In this document: positions 35,103-44,237 of the stretch, in pieces
Numbering within the stretch: the stretch's first letter is position 1
Layout: every line of letters starts with the position of its first letter
Source: Leifsonia sp. C5G2
GTDB taxonomy: Bacteria > Actinomycetota > Actinomycetes > Actinomycetales > Microbacteriaceae
Direction of reading: 5' to 3'
DNA: 64,000 bases
Assembly: GCF_013359685.1 (NCBI RefSeq)
Contig: NZ_JABFMV010000002.1
Location: 62,001-126,000, forward strand
Made by a program: the position numbers and the translations under genes
Notes under the pieces: model-generated
What the model was told of the DNA's origin: nothing
The model's input: only the letters and a program-made list of their open reading frames with translations
The model's database searches: none

Positions 35103-38100
35103 CCCTCGACCCGCGCCCGGTACTCGCGCACGACCACCTCGCGCCACGGCCCGATCGGGTTGCCGCTCCACCGGCTGCCGGCCGGCACCGTCTCGCCGCG
35201 CATGACGAGCGACGCCGGGCCGACCGTCGCGTCGGCGCCGATGTCGGCGGCGGGCAGGATGACGCTGTGCGGGCCGAGCGTGCCGCCGCGTTCGATCGTG
35301 ACCTGGTCCATGCTCATGATTCGATCATGGAACAGGTGCGTCTGCACGACGCAGCCCCGATTGACCGTGGATGCGTCGCCGAGCGAGACCAGATCGGCCT
35401 CCGGCAGCCAGTAGCTGTCGATCCAGACGCCGGAGCCGATGCGCGCGCCGAGGCTCCGGAGCCACCACACCAGAGCCGGCGTCCCGGAGGCGGCCCACGC
35501 GAACCACGGCGCCGCCACCATCTCGGTGAACGTGTCGGAGACCTCGCTGCGCCAGATGAACGACGACCACAGGGGATGCTCGCCCGCGCGCAGTCTCCCG
35601 AGCAGCACCCACTTCGCCGCGGTGCTGACGGCGGCGGCGACCGCGCCGGTCAGCATCAGGACGGGTCCGCCGAGCACGACGGCCCACACCGCGCCCCAGG
35701 CGGCATCGATCGCGCCGAGCGCGACCACCACGGCCAGGCCGATCCCGTAGGTGACGAACACGGGGACGATGCGCAGCAGCTCCCAGCCGCTGCGCGCGAC
35801 CCGCAGCCAGGGTGCGGGCCGGAAGGTGCGGGACAGGTCGCCCTCCTGGGCGTGCCGGCGCAGCCGGACGGGCGGCGAGCCCAGCCACGACGAGCCGGCC
35901 TTCGCCTTGCGCGGGGCGAACGACAGCACCGCGACCAGCCCGTCGCGCGGCACCCGGTTGCCCGCGCCGGCCATGCCGGAGTTCCCGAGGAACGCGCGGG
36001 CGCCGATGTCGACCGGCGCGATGCGGATGTAGCCGCCGCCGAGCTCGTAGGAGGCGACGAGCGTGTCGTCGGCCAGGAACGCGCCGTCCCGGATGCGCGT
36101 CATCCGGGGGAGGAGCAGCACGGTCGACGCCTCGACGTCGCGGCCGACCCGCGCTCCCAGCATCCGCAGCCAGATCGGCGTGAACAGGCTCGAGTAGAGC
36201 GGGAAGAGGACGGTCCTGGCCAGGTCGAGCAGGCGCTCGGTCGACCACGCCTGCCAGCCGGTCCGGCTGCGCACCGGGTAGACGCCCTCCCGCATCCCGA
36301 CACCGAGCAGCCGCACCAGGACGACGACCAGCGCCGCGAGCACCAGCCCGGAGACCAGGGTGCCGGGCACCAGGGCGGCGGCCGTGCGCCCGGCGACCTC
36401 GGCCCAGTCGCCCGCGCCGCGCACGAACGCCGCAACGACCGCGGCTCCCGCCGCGAAGGCGATCACCGGCACCAGGGAGACCCCGAGGGAGGCTGCGGCG
36501 TACGCGGCGACCCACCGGGTCCGGCGCGCCGGGCGCTCCTCGGGCCACCAATCGCGGGCACGGCCGACTCGGACGGCGGGGGAGCCGGACCAGTTCTGGC
36601 CGGCCGGCACGCGGCCGAACACGGCGGAGCCGGGCGCGACGGTCGCGTTCCGGCCGATCTTCGTGCCCGGCATCAGCGAGCTGCGGGCGCCGACCGAGCT
36701 GCCGGCGCCGATGCGGATCTCGCCGATGCGCACGACGTCGCCGTCGATCCAGTACCCGGCGAGGTCGACCTCCGGCTCGACGGAGGCTCCGGCGCCGATG
36801 CGCAGCATCCCGGTCACCGGCGGAAGGGTGTGCAGGTCGACGCCGCGGTCGATCGTCGCTCCGAGCGCGCGGGCGTAGTACAGGATCCACGGGGCCCCGG
36901 CGAGGCTCGCGGCGCCGATCTGGTGCGCAACCTGCTCCGCCAGCCACAGCCGCAGGTGCACGCCGCCGCCGCGGGGGTGGTCGCCCGGCCGCACGCCGAG
37001 CAGCAGCAGCCGGGCGGCGACCACCGAGATCGCCATGCGGCCCCAGGGAGTGACGAAGACGAGCAGCCCGACGATCAGCCAGCCCAGGTCGACCGCCGGG
37101 AGCACGTCGAAGCCGCCGATCGGGCGCAGGATGGCGGACGCCGTGAGCAGGTACAGCAGCCACCGCACCCCGCCGAGGATGAACAGCGGGATGCCCAGCA
37201 TGGTCTGCAGCGCCCGCATCCGGAACGGGGTCGGCGGCACGACGTGGGTGGAGGCCGCGGTCGACGACGGCGAGCTCTCGGCGAGCGCCTGCACCATCGC
37301 CCCGAACCGCGGCGTCGCGTAGACGTCGGCGACGGTGATGTCGGGATGCCGTCGCCGGATGAGCGACACGAGCTGCGCCGCCGCCAGCGAGCCGCCGCCC
37401 AGGTCGAAGAAGTTCTCGTCCGGGCCGGTCACCGGCAGCCCGAGCACGCTGCGCCAGTCCGCGGCGAGCGCCGCGGCGACCGGGTCGTCGCTGACCGCCC
37501 CCTCGCCCTCCGGCTCCTCCAGCGGCCATGGCAGCGCGGCCCGGTCGACCTTGCCGGAGGTTCGTACGGGCAGCTCGTCGACGACCGCGAGCAGCGGCAC
37601 CAGAGCGGCGGGGAGCGTCTCGCGGAGGTGGGCGATCGACGCAGCCCGGTCGAACGCGTCCTCGTCGGGCACCGCGAGATAGCCGACCAGCACGTCGTTG
37701 CCCGCGGCGGAGCGGCGTACCGCGGCCGCGGCGCCGGACACGCCCGGCAGTCGCTGCAGCGCGGCCTCCACCTCGCCGAGCTCGATGCGGCGGCCACCGA
37801 CCTTGACCTGGTCGTCGGCGCGTCCGAGGTAGAACAGCCCGGCCGGATCGAACCGCACGAGGTCGCCGCTGCGGTAGGCGCGCACCCAGCCGAGCGTCGG
37901 CAGCGGCGCGTACTTCTCGGCGTCCTTGGCCGGGTCGAGGTAGCGGGCGAGGCCGGCGCCGCCGATGACGAGCTCGCCGGAGCCGCCGTCCTCCACCGGC
38001 CGGCCTTCCGCGTCCACCACGGCGAGGTCCCAGCCGTCGAGCGGGAGTCCGATGCGGACCGGCTCGCCGGCCACCAGCGGCGCGGCGCAGGCGACGACGG

Positions 38101-39043
38101 TCGCCTCGGTCGGTCCGTAGGTGTTCCAGACCTCGCGGCCGGGCACCGCGAGGCGCGACACGAGCTCGGGCGGGCAGGCCTCGCCGCCGAAGATGAGCAG
38201 GCGGACGCTGTCCAGCGCATCCACGGGCCAGAGCGCCGCCAGCGTCGGCACTGTGGAGACCACCGTGATGCGCCGCGCCGACAGCCACGGCCCGAGGTCC
38301 ATCCCGGTACGCACGAGCGAACGCGGTGCGGGTACCAGGCACGCCCCGTGACCCCACGCCAGCCACATCTCCTCGCAGGAGGCGTCGAACGCGACCGAGA
38401 GCCCGGCGAGCACGCGGTCCTGCGGCCCGATCGGGTCCGCCCGCAGGAACAGGCGCGCCTCGGCGTCGACGAACGCCGCGGCGGAGCGGTGCCGGACGGC
38501 CACGCCCTTCGGCGTGCCCGTCGATCCGGAGGTGAAGATGATCCAGGCGTCGTCTTCCGGCTCGGGCGGCGAGACCACGGGCACGGCCGCGGTGCTGGGG
38601 TGCGGCGCCGAGCCGTCGAAGACCGCCACCGGGGACGCGTCGCCGACGGCGATCCCGGCGTCGGTCAGCACGGCGCGCACGGCCGCCTCGCCGAACACCA
38701 GCTCGGCGCGCTCCTCCGGGTCGTCGGCATCGACCGGCACGTACGCCGCTCCGGCCGCGAGCACGCTCAGAATCGCCAGGTACAGCTCCCGGGTGCCCGA
38801 GCTCATCCGCACGCCGACCCGGTCGCCGCGGCCGACGCCGTGCTCCCTCAGGCGCGCAGCACCGGCGAACACCTGCGCGAGCAGTTCGCGATAGCTGAGG
38901 GCCCCCGCGGCGTCCTCGAGCGCCGAGGCGTCCGGATGGCGGGCGGCGGTCTCCGTGAGCACGTCGACGAGCGTCCGGGCGGGCGGCGCTTCGGCTGCGC
39001 GTAGCAGCAGCCCGGGGGCCGAGGTCAGGGGAGCGTCGGTCAC
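35099..39043 (-). CDS. Pls-like membrane NRPS (homo-poly-amino-acid synthetase family)
   Basis: 1314 residues, close to the ~1319 of Streptomyces epsilon-poly-L-lysine synthetase. Order: adenylation domain 25-505 (IIFTSGSTGTPKGV, FDAS, NTYGPTEATVV, K498), thiolation domain 520-590 with S552 in DLGGGSLAA, then membrane pairs at 609-685, 843-915 and 1085-1150 separating three soluble hexapeptide/LbH-like domains (C1 700-825, C2 930-1065, C3 1160-1314, for example IGADATVGPASLVMRGETVP). I read the substrate code as DAESIGTVVK (residues 220, 221, 224, 263, 284, 286, 308, 316, 317, 498), acidic at 224 and lysine-like. No condensation domain. The product is inferred. Confidence 0.85.
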   Translation of the reverse strand: MTDAPLTSAPGLLLRAAEAPPARTLVDVLTETAARHPDASALEDAAGALSYRELLAQVFAGAARLREHGVGRGDRVGVRMSSGTRELYLAILSVLAAGAAYVPVDADDPEERAELVFGEAAVRAVLTDAGIAVGDASPVAVFDGSAPHPSTAAVPVVSPPEPEDDAWIIFTSGSTGTPKGVAVRHRSAAAFVDAEARLFLRADPIGPQDRVLAGLSVAFDASCEEMWLAWGHGACLVPAPRSLVRTGMDLGPWLSARRITVVSTVPTLAALWPVDALDSVRLLIFGGEACPPELVSRLAVPGREVWNTYGPTEATVVACAAPLVAGEPVRIGLPLDGWDLAVVDAEGRPVEDGGSGELVIGGAGLARYLDPAKDAEKYAPLPTLGWVRAYRSGDLVRFDPAGLFYLGRADDQVKVGGRRIELGEVEAALQRLPGVSGAAAAVRRSAAGNDVLVGYLAVPDEDAFDRAASIAHLRETLPAALVPLLAVVDELPVRTSGKVDRAALPWPLEEPEGEGAVSDDPVAAALAADWRSVLGLPVTGPDENFFDLGGGSLAAAQLVSLIRRRHPDITVADVYATPRFGAMVQALAESSPSSTAASTHVVPPTPFRMRALQTMLGIPLFILGGVRWLLYLLTASAILRPIGGFDVLPAVDLGWLIVGLLVFVTPWGRMAISVVAARLLLLGVRPGDHPRGGGVHLRLWLAEQVAHQIGAASLAGAPWILYYARALGATIDRGVDLHTLPPVTGMLRIGAGASVEPEVDLAGYWIDGDVVRIGEIRIGAGSSVGARSSLMPGTKIGRNATVAPGSAVFGRVPAGQNWSGSPAVRVGRARDWWPEERPARRTRWVAAYAAASLGVSLVPVIAFAAGAAVVAAFVRGAGDWAEVAGRTAAALVPGTLVSGLVLAALVVVLVRLLGVGMREGVYPVRSRTGWQAWSTERLLDLARTVLFPLYSSLFTPIWLRMLGARVGRDVEASTVLLLPRMTRIRDGAFLADDTLVASYELGGGYIRIAPVDIGARAFLGNSGMAGAGNRVPRDGLVAVLSFAPRKAKAGSSWLGSPPVRLRRHAQEGDLSRTFRPAPWLRVARSGWELLRIVPVFVTYGIGLAVVVALGAIDAAWGAVWAVVLGGPVLMLTGAVAAAVSTAAKWVLLGRLRAGEHPLWSSFIWRSEVSDTFTEMVAAPWFAWAASGTPALVWWLRSLGARIGSGVWIDSYWLPEADLVSLGDASTVNRGCVVQTHLFHDRIMSMDQVTIERGGTLGPHSVILPAADIGADATVGPASLVMRGETVPAGSRWSGNPIGPWREVVVREYRARVEG

Positions 39044-39049
39044 GGCGGC

Positions 39050-39055
39050 ACGCTA
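39050..39055 (-). promoter_or_regulatory. Putative leaderless promoter of the Pls-like gene
   Basis: TAGCGT on the minus strand separated by 6 nt (GCCGCC) from GTG 39043. No Shine-Dalgarno sequence, no convincing -35. Confidence 0.45.
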
Positions 39056-39103
39056 CGGCCGGCGGGTAACGCGCCGGTGAACGAGCCGGGCAGCTCGCGT
39101 CTC

Positions 39104-39466
39104 TCAGCCCTCGCCGAGAGCGTGCAGCAGCTGGGCCTTGTTCATCCGGGAGTAGCCCTGTATGCCGCGGGCCTTCGCGCGATCGCGCAGCTCGCGGAAG
39201 GTCGGGATGCCGGTGCTGGACGCCGGCGGACCGACGTGCTCCGCCACCGACTTCGCCGACGTGCGCGCCTGCTCCGCCGTCTTCTTCGCCCGGTGGACCG
39301 CCTTCTTCGCGTCCTTCGCCGCCTGCGCCAGCCGGTCGGCCAGGTCCTCCGCCTCCCGGCGGGTCTTCTTGTCGAGCTTCTTCACGGCCTGCTCCGCCTC
39401 GCCGACGGCGACGCGGGCCGCGTCGAGCGCCCGCTCGGCGGCCTTCTCGGTCTTGGTCTTCGCCAC
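39104..39466 (-). CDS. Lys/Ala-rich protein with Rho_N/SAP-like C-terminus
   Basis: 120 residues from a GTG after GAGGAGG. Residues 1-80 are a Lys/Ala/Glu helical tract (KAAERALDAARVAVGEAEQA) resembling histone-like tails. Residues ~85-118 (FRELRDRAKARGIQGYSRMN...LLHALGEG) match the Rho termination factor N-terminal/SAP-like helix-turn-helix seen in small actinobacterial DNA-binding proteins. It probably binds nucleic acid. Monocistronic. Confidence 0.7.
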   Translation of the reverse strand: MAKTKTEKAAERALDAARVAVGEAEQAVKKLDKKTRREAEDLADRLAQAAKDAKKAVHRAKKTAEQARTSAKSVAEHVGPPASSTGIPTFRELRDRAKARGIQGYSRMNKAQLLHALGEG

Positions 39467-39529
39467 AGTGCCTCCTCGGTTCGCACCCCCTCGTGGCGCT
39501 AACCATACGGGTACAGAGCCCGTGTGGCG

Positions 39530-40009
39530 CTAGCGGGTTTCCGCGTCCTCTCCCAGGAGCGCGAGGAGCGCGTCCAGAATGGGCCGCTGCGCCTTCGTGA
39601 GCTTGAGGCGCGCCTCGTCCAGGGCGAACCAGCGGGCGTCGTCGACCTCCGGGAACTCCTGCCGCCGCCCCGACCGCGGCGGCCATTCCAGCTCGAACGT
39701 GTTGCTGACGATCGCATCCGGCTCGAACTCGGACTCGGCCGCGAACACGACGATCGTCTTGCCCGAGCCGCGGAACTCGCCGAGCGGGACGTAGTCGGCG
39801 TCCGGTGCGGGCGTCCCGATCTCCTCCGCGAACTCGCGCCGGGCGGCGGACAGCTCGTCGCCGAGGTCGCCGGACTCGACGATGCCCTTCGGCAGCGACC
39901 ACGCTCCCTCGTCCTTCCTCGCCCAGAACGGGCCGCCCATGTGCGCGATCCACACCTCCAGCCCGTCCCGGCGGCGGTACAGGAGGACGGCGGCGCTGCG
40001 AACGGTCAT
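39530..40009 (-). CDS. NUDIX hydrolase
   Basis: 159 residues. The Nudix box reads KGIVESGDLGDELSAARREF...EEIG: the REFAEE core is intact, but the upstream Glu is Asp and one residue is inserted, as in the YmfB/Ap-type subgroup. Cleaves a nucleoside diphosphate linked to another group; substrate unknown. ATG 40009 is the start. The tail contains EVDDARWFALDEARLKLT, typical of NUDIX C-termini. Confidence 0.85.
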   Translation of the reverse strand: MTVRSAAVLLYRRRDGLEVWIAHMGGPFWARKDEGAWSLPKGIVESGDLGDELSAARREFAEEIGTPAPDADYVPLGEFRGSGKTIVVFAAESEFEPDAIVSNTFELEWPPRSGRRQEFPEVDDARWFALDEARLKLTKAQRPILDALLALLGEDAETR

Positions 40010-40072
40010 CCCCTCAGCCTGCCACCCGTGACGCCGTGAGACGAGCGGTGCGTCCGCCGCAGCGGCGGCGAC

Positions 40073-40084
40073 TAACGTGGAACC
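40073..40084 (+). promoter_or_regulatory. Putative leaderless promoter of the second NUDIX gene
   Basis: TAACGT (40073-40078), then 6 nt, then GTG 40085. Confidence 0.45.
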
Positions 40085-40543
40085 GTGGACTCGGGAGACG
40101 CGTGGGTGGAGGGGCCGGACGGCCGGCGGTTCTGGGGCCGGTTCGGCGCGGCCGGGCTGCTCGTGCACGACCTCCGGCGCGGCATCCTGCTGCAGCACCG
40201 GGCGGACTGGAGCCACTTCGGCGGCACCTGGGGACTGCCGGGCGGCGCGCGTCACGCCGACGAGACGGCCGTGGAGGGCGCGCTGCGGGAGGCGGCGGAG
40301 GAGGCCGCGGTGCCGCCGGACGCCCTCGAGGTGCTGTTCGAGAGCGTGCTCGATCTCGGCTTCTGGTCGTACACCACCGTCGTGGCGCAGGCGGTCCGGC
40401 CGTTCGAGGCGCACATGGCCGACGTGGAGAGCATCGAGCTGCGCTGGGTGCCCGTCCACGAGGTGACCGCGCTGCCGTTGCACCCCGGCTTCGCCGAGGC
40501 CTGGCCGCAACTGCGGGCGCGCCTCACCGCCCTGTCGGGCTGA
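40085..40543 (+). CDS. MutT-like NUDIX hydrolase
   Basis: 152 residues. Nudix box GGARHADETAVEGALREAAEEAA: G, E and REAAEE placed as in the consensus, with an Ala in place of the final Gly. Preceded by HFGGTWGLPGG, typical of MutT-like enzymes that act on oxidised nucleotides or other NDP-X compounds. Divergent from the first NUDIX gene. The two proteins are only distantly similar, so this is not a recent duplication. Confidence 0.85.
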   Translation: MDSGDAWVEGPDGRRFWGRFGAAGLLVHDLRRGILLQHRADWSHFGGTWGLPGGARHADETAVEGALREAAEEAAVPPDALEVLFESVLDLGFWSYTTVVAQAVRPFEAHMADVESIELRWVPVHEVTALPLHPGFAEAWPQLRARLTALSG

Positions 40544-40579
40544 CGACCGGACGCGGCAGGGCAGCGGCGGAACTCGGGG

Positions 40580-40918
40580 CTAGACGGCGTGCCGTGTCGG
40601 CCAGAGCAGCGCCGACGCGACGTCGTCGCAGCCGTCGGGCAGGCCGGAATAGCTCCCGGCGCCCGGATACGGCGCGGGGCCGGGGTACGCGGGCGCGCCG
40701 GGGTAGCCGGGCGTCCCGCGGTACGGATGCCCCGTGTCGGCGAACAGCCGGTCGCCACGGACGCTGCCCAGGTACACCCCGTCGGGGGTGACGGCCACGT
40801 CGTCGGACCAGGGGAACCAGCCGATCCAGTCCCCGTCGGGGTTGAAGAGGTCGCGGGAGCGCAGATCGGACCGGTAGGCGATCCACACCCCCTGGCTGTC
40901 GTGCAGGTAGACGGTCAT
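40580..40918 (-). CDS. Hypothetical protein with Pro/Gly/Tyr repeats
   Basis: 112 residues. N-terminal ~65 residues form beta-like segments (MTVYLHDSQGVWIAYRSDLR, VAVTPDGVYLG); the middle is a Pro-Gly-Tyr repeat (PGYPGAPAYPGPAPYPGAG), and the end is DVASALLWPTRHAV. No signal peptide or membrane helix. Family not recognised. The N-terminal part may bind sugar or nucleotide, but nothing specific can be claimed. Confidence 0.6.
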   Translation of the reverse strand: MTVYLHDSQGVWIAYRSDLRSRDLFNPDGDWIGWFPWSDDVAVTPDGVYLGSVRGDRLFADTGHPYRGTPGYPGAPAYPGPAPYPGAGSYSGLPDGCDDVASALLWPTRHAV

Positions 40919-41028
40919 CGTCGATCATGCCTTTCGGGTCGGCATTCGTCGTTCCGTGAATTATCCTCATTGCCTGGTCGTGCCGCAAGCGGCGCGCCGG
41001 TGTCGGCGGCCGCGTCGAGAATGGGAGG

Positions 41029-42735
41029 GTGCACATCCTCCTCGAACGCTCCGGCCGCGACATGGTCCGGGCGACGTGGGTGCCGGTCGCGGCCGGGACG
41101 AGCGGGGAATCGGACGGCGCGCGGTCGGAGGAGCTGCGCGCCGACGCCCTCGCCGCGTTCGTGCGCGAGTGCGAGGCCCGGGAGGAGCGGCCGCGCTGGG
41201 TGTGGGACGATACGCGCGCCTGGTACCCGGCGCTGCTGGCCGCGGGGGTCCGCGTCGAGCGCTGCGTCGACCTGCGGCTCTGCCACGCCATCCTGCGCGG
41301 ATCGACGCTCACCGCGGCCACGCCGCTCGCGACCGCCCCGGCAGGGGAGTGGGATGCGGTGGCCGAGCCGGAGGCCGAGGCCGCCCCTGCGCACACGGCG
41401 TTGTTCGAACTCGACGCGCCCGAGCCGCAGCCTGCGGGCGGCCGGCGTTCGGTTCCGGACGAGTTCGCCGCACAGGAGGCCGCGGTCGCGGCGAGCACCG
41501 ACCCGCGCCGTCTGCGGCTGTTGCTGGCCGCGGAGTCCGCCGGTGCGCTGATCGGCGTCGAGCTGCAGCACGCGGGACTCCCGTACCGCGCCGACCGGCA
41601 CGACGAGCTGCTCACCGAGCTGCTCGGCCCGCGCCCCGCCTACGGACGCCCGGCGGTGCTCGAGGCGCTCGTGCACGACATCCGGGAACGGCTGGATTCG
41701 CCCGACCTCAATCCGGACAGCCCGCCCGACCTGCTGCGCGCCCTCCAGCGCGCCGGCGTGATGGCCACCTCCACGCGCTCCTGGGAGCTGCGGCAGCTGC
41801 AGCATCCCGTGATCGACCCGCTGCTGCGGTACAAGAAGCTGTCGCGGCTGCTCACCGCGAACGGCTGGACCTGGCTCGACGCGTGGGTGCGCGACGGACG
41901 GTTCCGGCCCGACTACGTTCCGGGCGGAGTCGTGACCGGCCGCTGGGCCACCCGCGGCGGGGGCGCGCTGCAGCTGCCCAAGCAGGTGCGCGGCGCCGTC
42001 GTCGCCGACCCGGGCTGGAAGCTGGTCGTGGCCGATGCGGCCCAGCTGGAACCGCGCATCCTCACCGGGCTCGCCGGCGACCAGGCGATGGCGGCCGCCG
42101 GGCGCGGAAAAGACCTCTACGAGGGCATCGTCGCCTCGGGGGCCGTTGAGGAGCGGGCGCAGGCGAAGGTCGCCATGCTCGGCGCGATGTACGGTGCGAC
42201 GACGGGGGAGAGCGGCCGGCTGATGCCCCGGCTGAGCCGGGCGTTCCCGCGCGCGGTGCGGCTGGTGGAGGAGGCGGCGCGGGCCGGGGAGCGCGGCGAG
42301 AAGGTGACGTCGCGGCTCGGGCGGAGCTCGCCTCGGCCCGGCGGCAGCTGGGCGGCGACCCAGGCGGCGGCCGCAGGGCCCGAATCCACCGAGGCCGACG
42401 AGCGCCGGGCACGATCGCAGGCGCGGGACTGGGGCCGGTTCACCCGCAACTTCGTGGTGCAGGCGAGCGCGGCCGAGTGGGCACTGTGCTGGATGGCCGA
42501 GCTGCGCAACCGGCTGACCGCCCTGGCCCCGGGGGAGCCGCTCACGGCTTCGCCCCACCTGGTGTACTTCCTGCACGACGAGGTCATCGTCCACACGCCG
42601 GAGGCCCTGGCAGACGAGGTCGCGTCAGCCGTCCGAGCTTCGGCCGAGCAGGCCGGCCGGCTGCTGTTCGGGGTGTTCCCGGTCGAGTTCCCGGTCACGG
42701 CGGTCGTCGCCGACAGCTACGCGGAGGCGAAATGA
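41029..42735 (+). CDS. Bifunctional 3'-5' exonuclease/DNA polymerase A family protein
   Basis: 568 residues. A degenerate exonuclease-like region occupies ~1-200, then a polymerase A core: motif A VVADAAQLEPRIL, motif B region AQAKVAMLGAMYGATTGESG, and motif C FLHDEVIVHTP with the catalytic His-Asp-Glu. Smaller than PolI and without a 5' nuclease domain. Common in Microbacteriaceae beside a full-length polA elsewhere; probably repair-associated. GTG 41029 is preceded by GGGAGG. Confidence 0.88.
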   Translation: MHILLERSGRDMVRATWVPVAAGTSGESDGARSEELRADALAAFVRECEAREERPRWVWDDTRAWYPALLAAGVRVERCVDLRLCHAILRGSTLTAATPLATAPAGEWDAVAEPEAEAAPAHTALFELDAPEPQPAGGRRSVPDEFAAQEAAVAASTDPRRLRLLLAAESAGALIGVELQHAGLPYRADRHDELLTELLGPRPAYGRPAVLEALVHDIRERLDSPDLNPDSPPDLLRALQRAGVMATSTRSWELRQLQHPVIDPLLRYKKLSRLLTANGWTWLDAWVRDGRFRPDYVPGGVVTGRWATRGGGALQLPKQVRGAVVADPGWKLVVADAAQLEPRILTGLAGDQAMAAAGRGKDLYEGIVASGAVEERAQAKVAMLGAMYGATTGESGRLMPRLSRAFPRAVRLVEEAARAGERGEKVTSRLGRSSPRPGGSWAATQAAAAGPESTEADERRARSQARDWGRFTRNFVVQASAAEWALCWMAELRNRLTALAPGEPLTASPHLVYFLHDEVIVHTPEALADEVASAVRASAEQAGRLLFGVFPVEFPVTAVVADSYAEAK

Positions 42736-42802
42736 GCCCGAGCACGGAATGCCCGAGTGTCGGAGTTGGTTGCGACCTACGACCTGACCGAGGATGGAGA
42801 CC

Positions 42803-43642
42803 ATGACCGACACCACCGCGACCGACCCGAACGCCGTCCTCGCCCGCTACCGCGCCCGCCGCGAGCAGGCCGTGACCGCTCCGCAGGGCAACCTGGCCCT
42901 CGTCAACACGCAGTGGATCACCGGCGAACCGGACAGCGAGCAGCCGGTCTGGGGCGTCCCCGGCCTGTGGTCTCCGCTGCCGAAGGGCGAGTCGGGGCTG
43001 CGCGTGACCGCGACGGCGACCGACAACATCTTCGTCGACGAGGTGCTGGTCGACGGCAGCGCGATCGTGCGCGGCAAGGACGACCCGAACCCGGGCACGA
43101 TCAGGTTCAGCGACACGCAGACCGGATTCGTCATCGCCAGCGAGGCGGGCGACTACGCGCTCCGGGTGTGGGACGCGAACTCCGAGGACATCCAGAACTT
43201 CGGCTCCATCGACGCGTTCCCGTTCAACCCCGAGTGGATCATCCAAGCCGCCTTCACGCCGATCGAAGGCGGTAAGACGGTCGGCTTCGAGCACCTCAAG
43301 GACGACGGCGCGACGCGCGACATGGTCATCCCGGGTGAGATCACCTTCACCAAGGACGGCGTCGACTACAACCTGGCCGCGTTCAAGGCCGGCCGCGCCC
43401 TCCAGCTCGTGTTCGCGGACACCACCAACGGCGACAGCACCTACTCGGTCGGGCGCTTCCTGTTCGTCGTCCCCAACGAGGACGGCACGGTGACCCTCGA
43501 CTTCAACCTCGCGGTGCTGCCGCCGTGCGCCTTCAGCTACAACTTCAACTGCCCGCTGCCGCCGGCGCAGAACCGCTTCGCGGTGCCGATCGAGGCGGGC
43601 GAGAAGAACGTCCTCGACAAGCAGGGCGAGCTGCTGCACTGA
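42803..43642 (+). CDS. DUF1684 family protein
   Basis: 279 residues. Visible family features: GDYALRVWDANSEDIQNFGS, FPFNPEWIIQAAF, and the C-terminal LPPCAFSYNFNCPLPPAQNR, where the last two Cys may bind a metal. Cytoplasmic; function unknown. ATG 42803 follows a GAGG-type site; another ATG lies 9 bases upstream. It sits just after the polymerase gene but with its own ribosome site. Confidence 0.85.
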   Translation: MTDTTATDPNAVLARYRARREQAVTAPQGNLALVNTQWITGEPDSEQPVWGVPGLWSPLPKGESGLRVTATATDNIFVDEVLVDGSAIVRGKDDPNPGTIRFSDTQTGFVIASEAGDYALRVWDANSEDIQNFGSIDAFPFNPEWIIQAAFTPIEGGKTVGFEHLKDDGATRDMVIPGEITFTKDGVDYNLAAFKAGRALQLVFADTTNGDSTYSVGRFLFVVPNEDGTVTLDFNLAVLPPCAFSYNFNCPLPPAQNRFAVPIEAGEKNVLDKQGELLH

Positions 43643-43655
43643 CCGAAGGGGCGGA

Positions 43656-44237
43656 TCAGGCCTCCGCGGACGCCGCCGACTCCGCCGCGGGGCGGCGGCC
43701 GCGGCGCGGGCGCTCGGGGGAGCGCGGCTGCACCAGGGCGTCGGGGTGGGTGCGCAGCGCGGCGACCACCTCGTCCAGCCACTCAATGGCCGCTTTCGCC
43801 CCCAGTTCGGCCGCGCGGTTGGCGGCGAGCAGGGCCCGCGAGTCCGCCTCGTGGGTCAGGTAGCGGATGCGCTCGGCGTACGCGGCGCGGTAACCGTCCG
43901 CGATCGCGAGGGCAGCACCGCCGTCGAGGGAGGCGGCGATGAGCACCTGGTCCTGCATCTCGTCCCAGTCGGGCCGGCCGTCGGCAGGGCCGGCGGAGAG
44001 CCAGGCGGCCGCTGCCTCGCGGCCGGCCGGCGTGAGCTCGTAGAGCGGGAGGCCGTCGTCCGTCGCGCCCGCCGAGGCGACCAGGCCCTGGTCCATCATC
44101 CGGTCGAGGGTGGAGTAGACCTGGCCGGGATTGAGCTGCCGGCGGTGCGCCGCGCGGCACAGGAACTCGCTCTGCAACTGCGAGCCGTAGGCGGGACCCT
44201 GCGTGAGCAGCGCCAGGAAACCGTTCTGGACCGACAT
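43656..44237 (-). CDS. PadR-family transcriptional regulator
   Basis: 193 residues. PadR winged helix at 1-80 (GFLALLTQGPAYGSQLQSEF, LNPGQVYSTLDRMMDQGLV), then an alpha-helical dimerisation domain and an Arg-rich tail. PadR proteins repress nearby genes, often efflux or stress functions, when no ligand is bound. Convergent with DUF1684, divergent from DUF3145. A perfect palindrome overlaps its own start codon, suggesting autorepression. Confidence 0.88.
   Translation of the reverse strand: MSVQNGFLALLTQGPAYGSQLQSEFLCRAAHRRQLNPGQVYSTLDRMMDQGLVASAGATDDGLPLYELTPAGREAAAAWLSAGPADGRPDWDEMQDQVLIAASLDGGAALAIADGYRAAYAERIRYLTHEADSRALLAANRAAELGAKAAIEWLDEVVAALRTHPDALVQPRSPERPRRGRRPAAESAASAEA

Noticed and set aside
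35267-39004. A 1245-codon open frame on the plus strand
   Set aside because: Antisense to the Pls-like gene; low-complexity Arg/Gly/Asp composition, typical of high-GC shadow frames.
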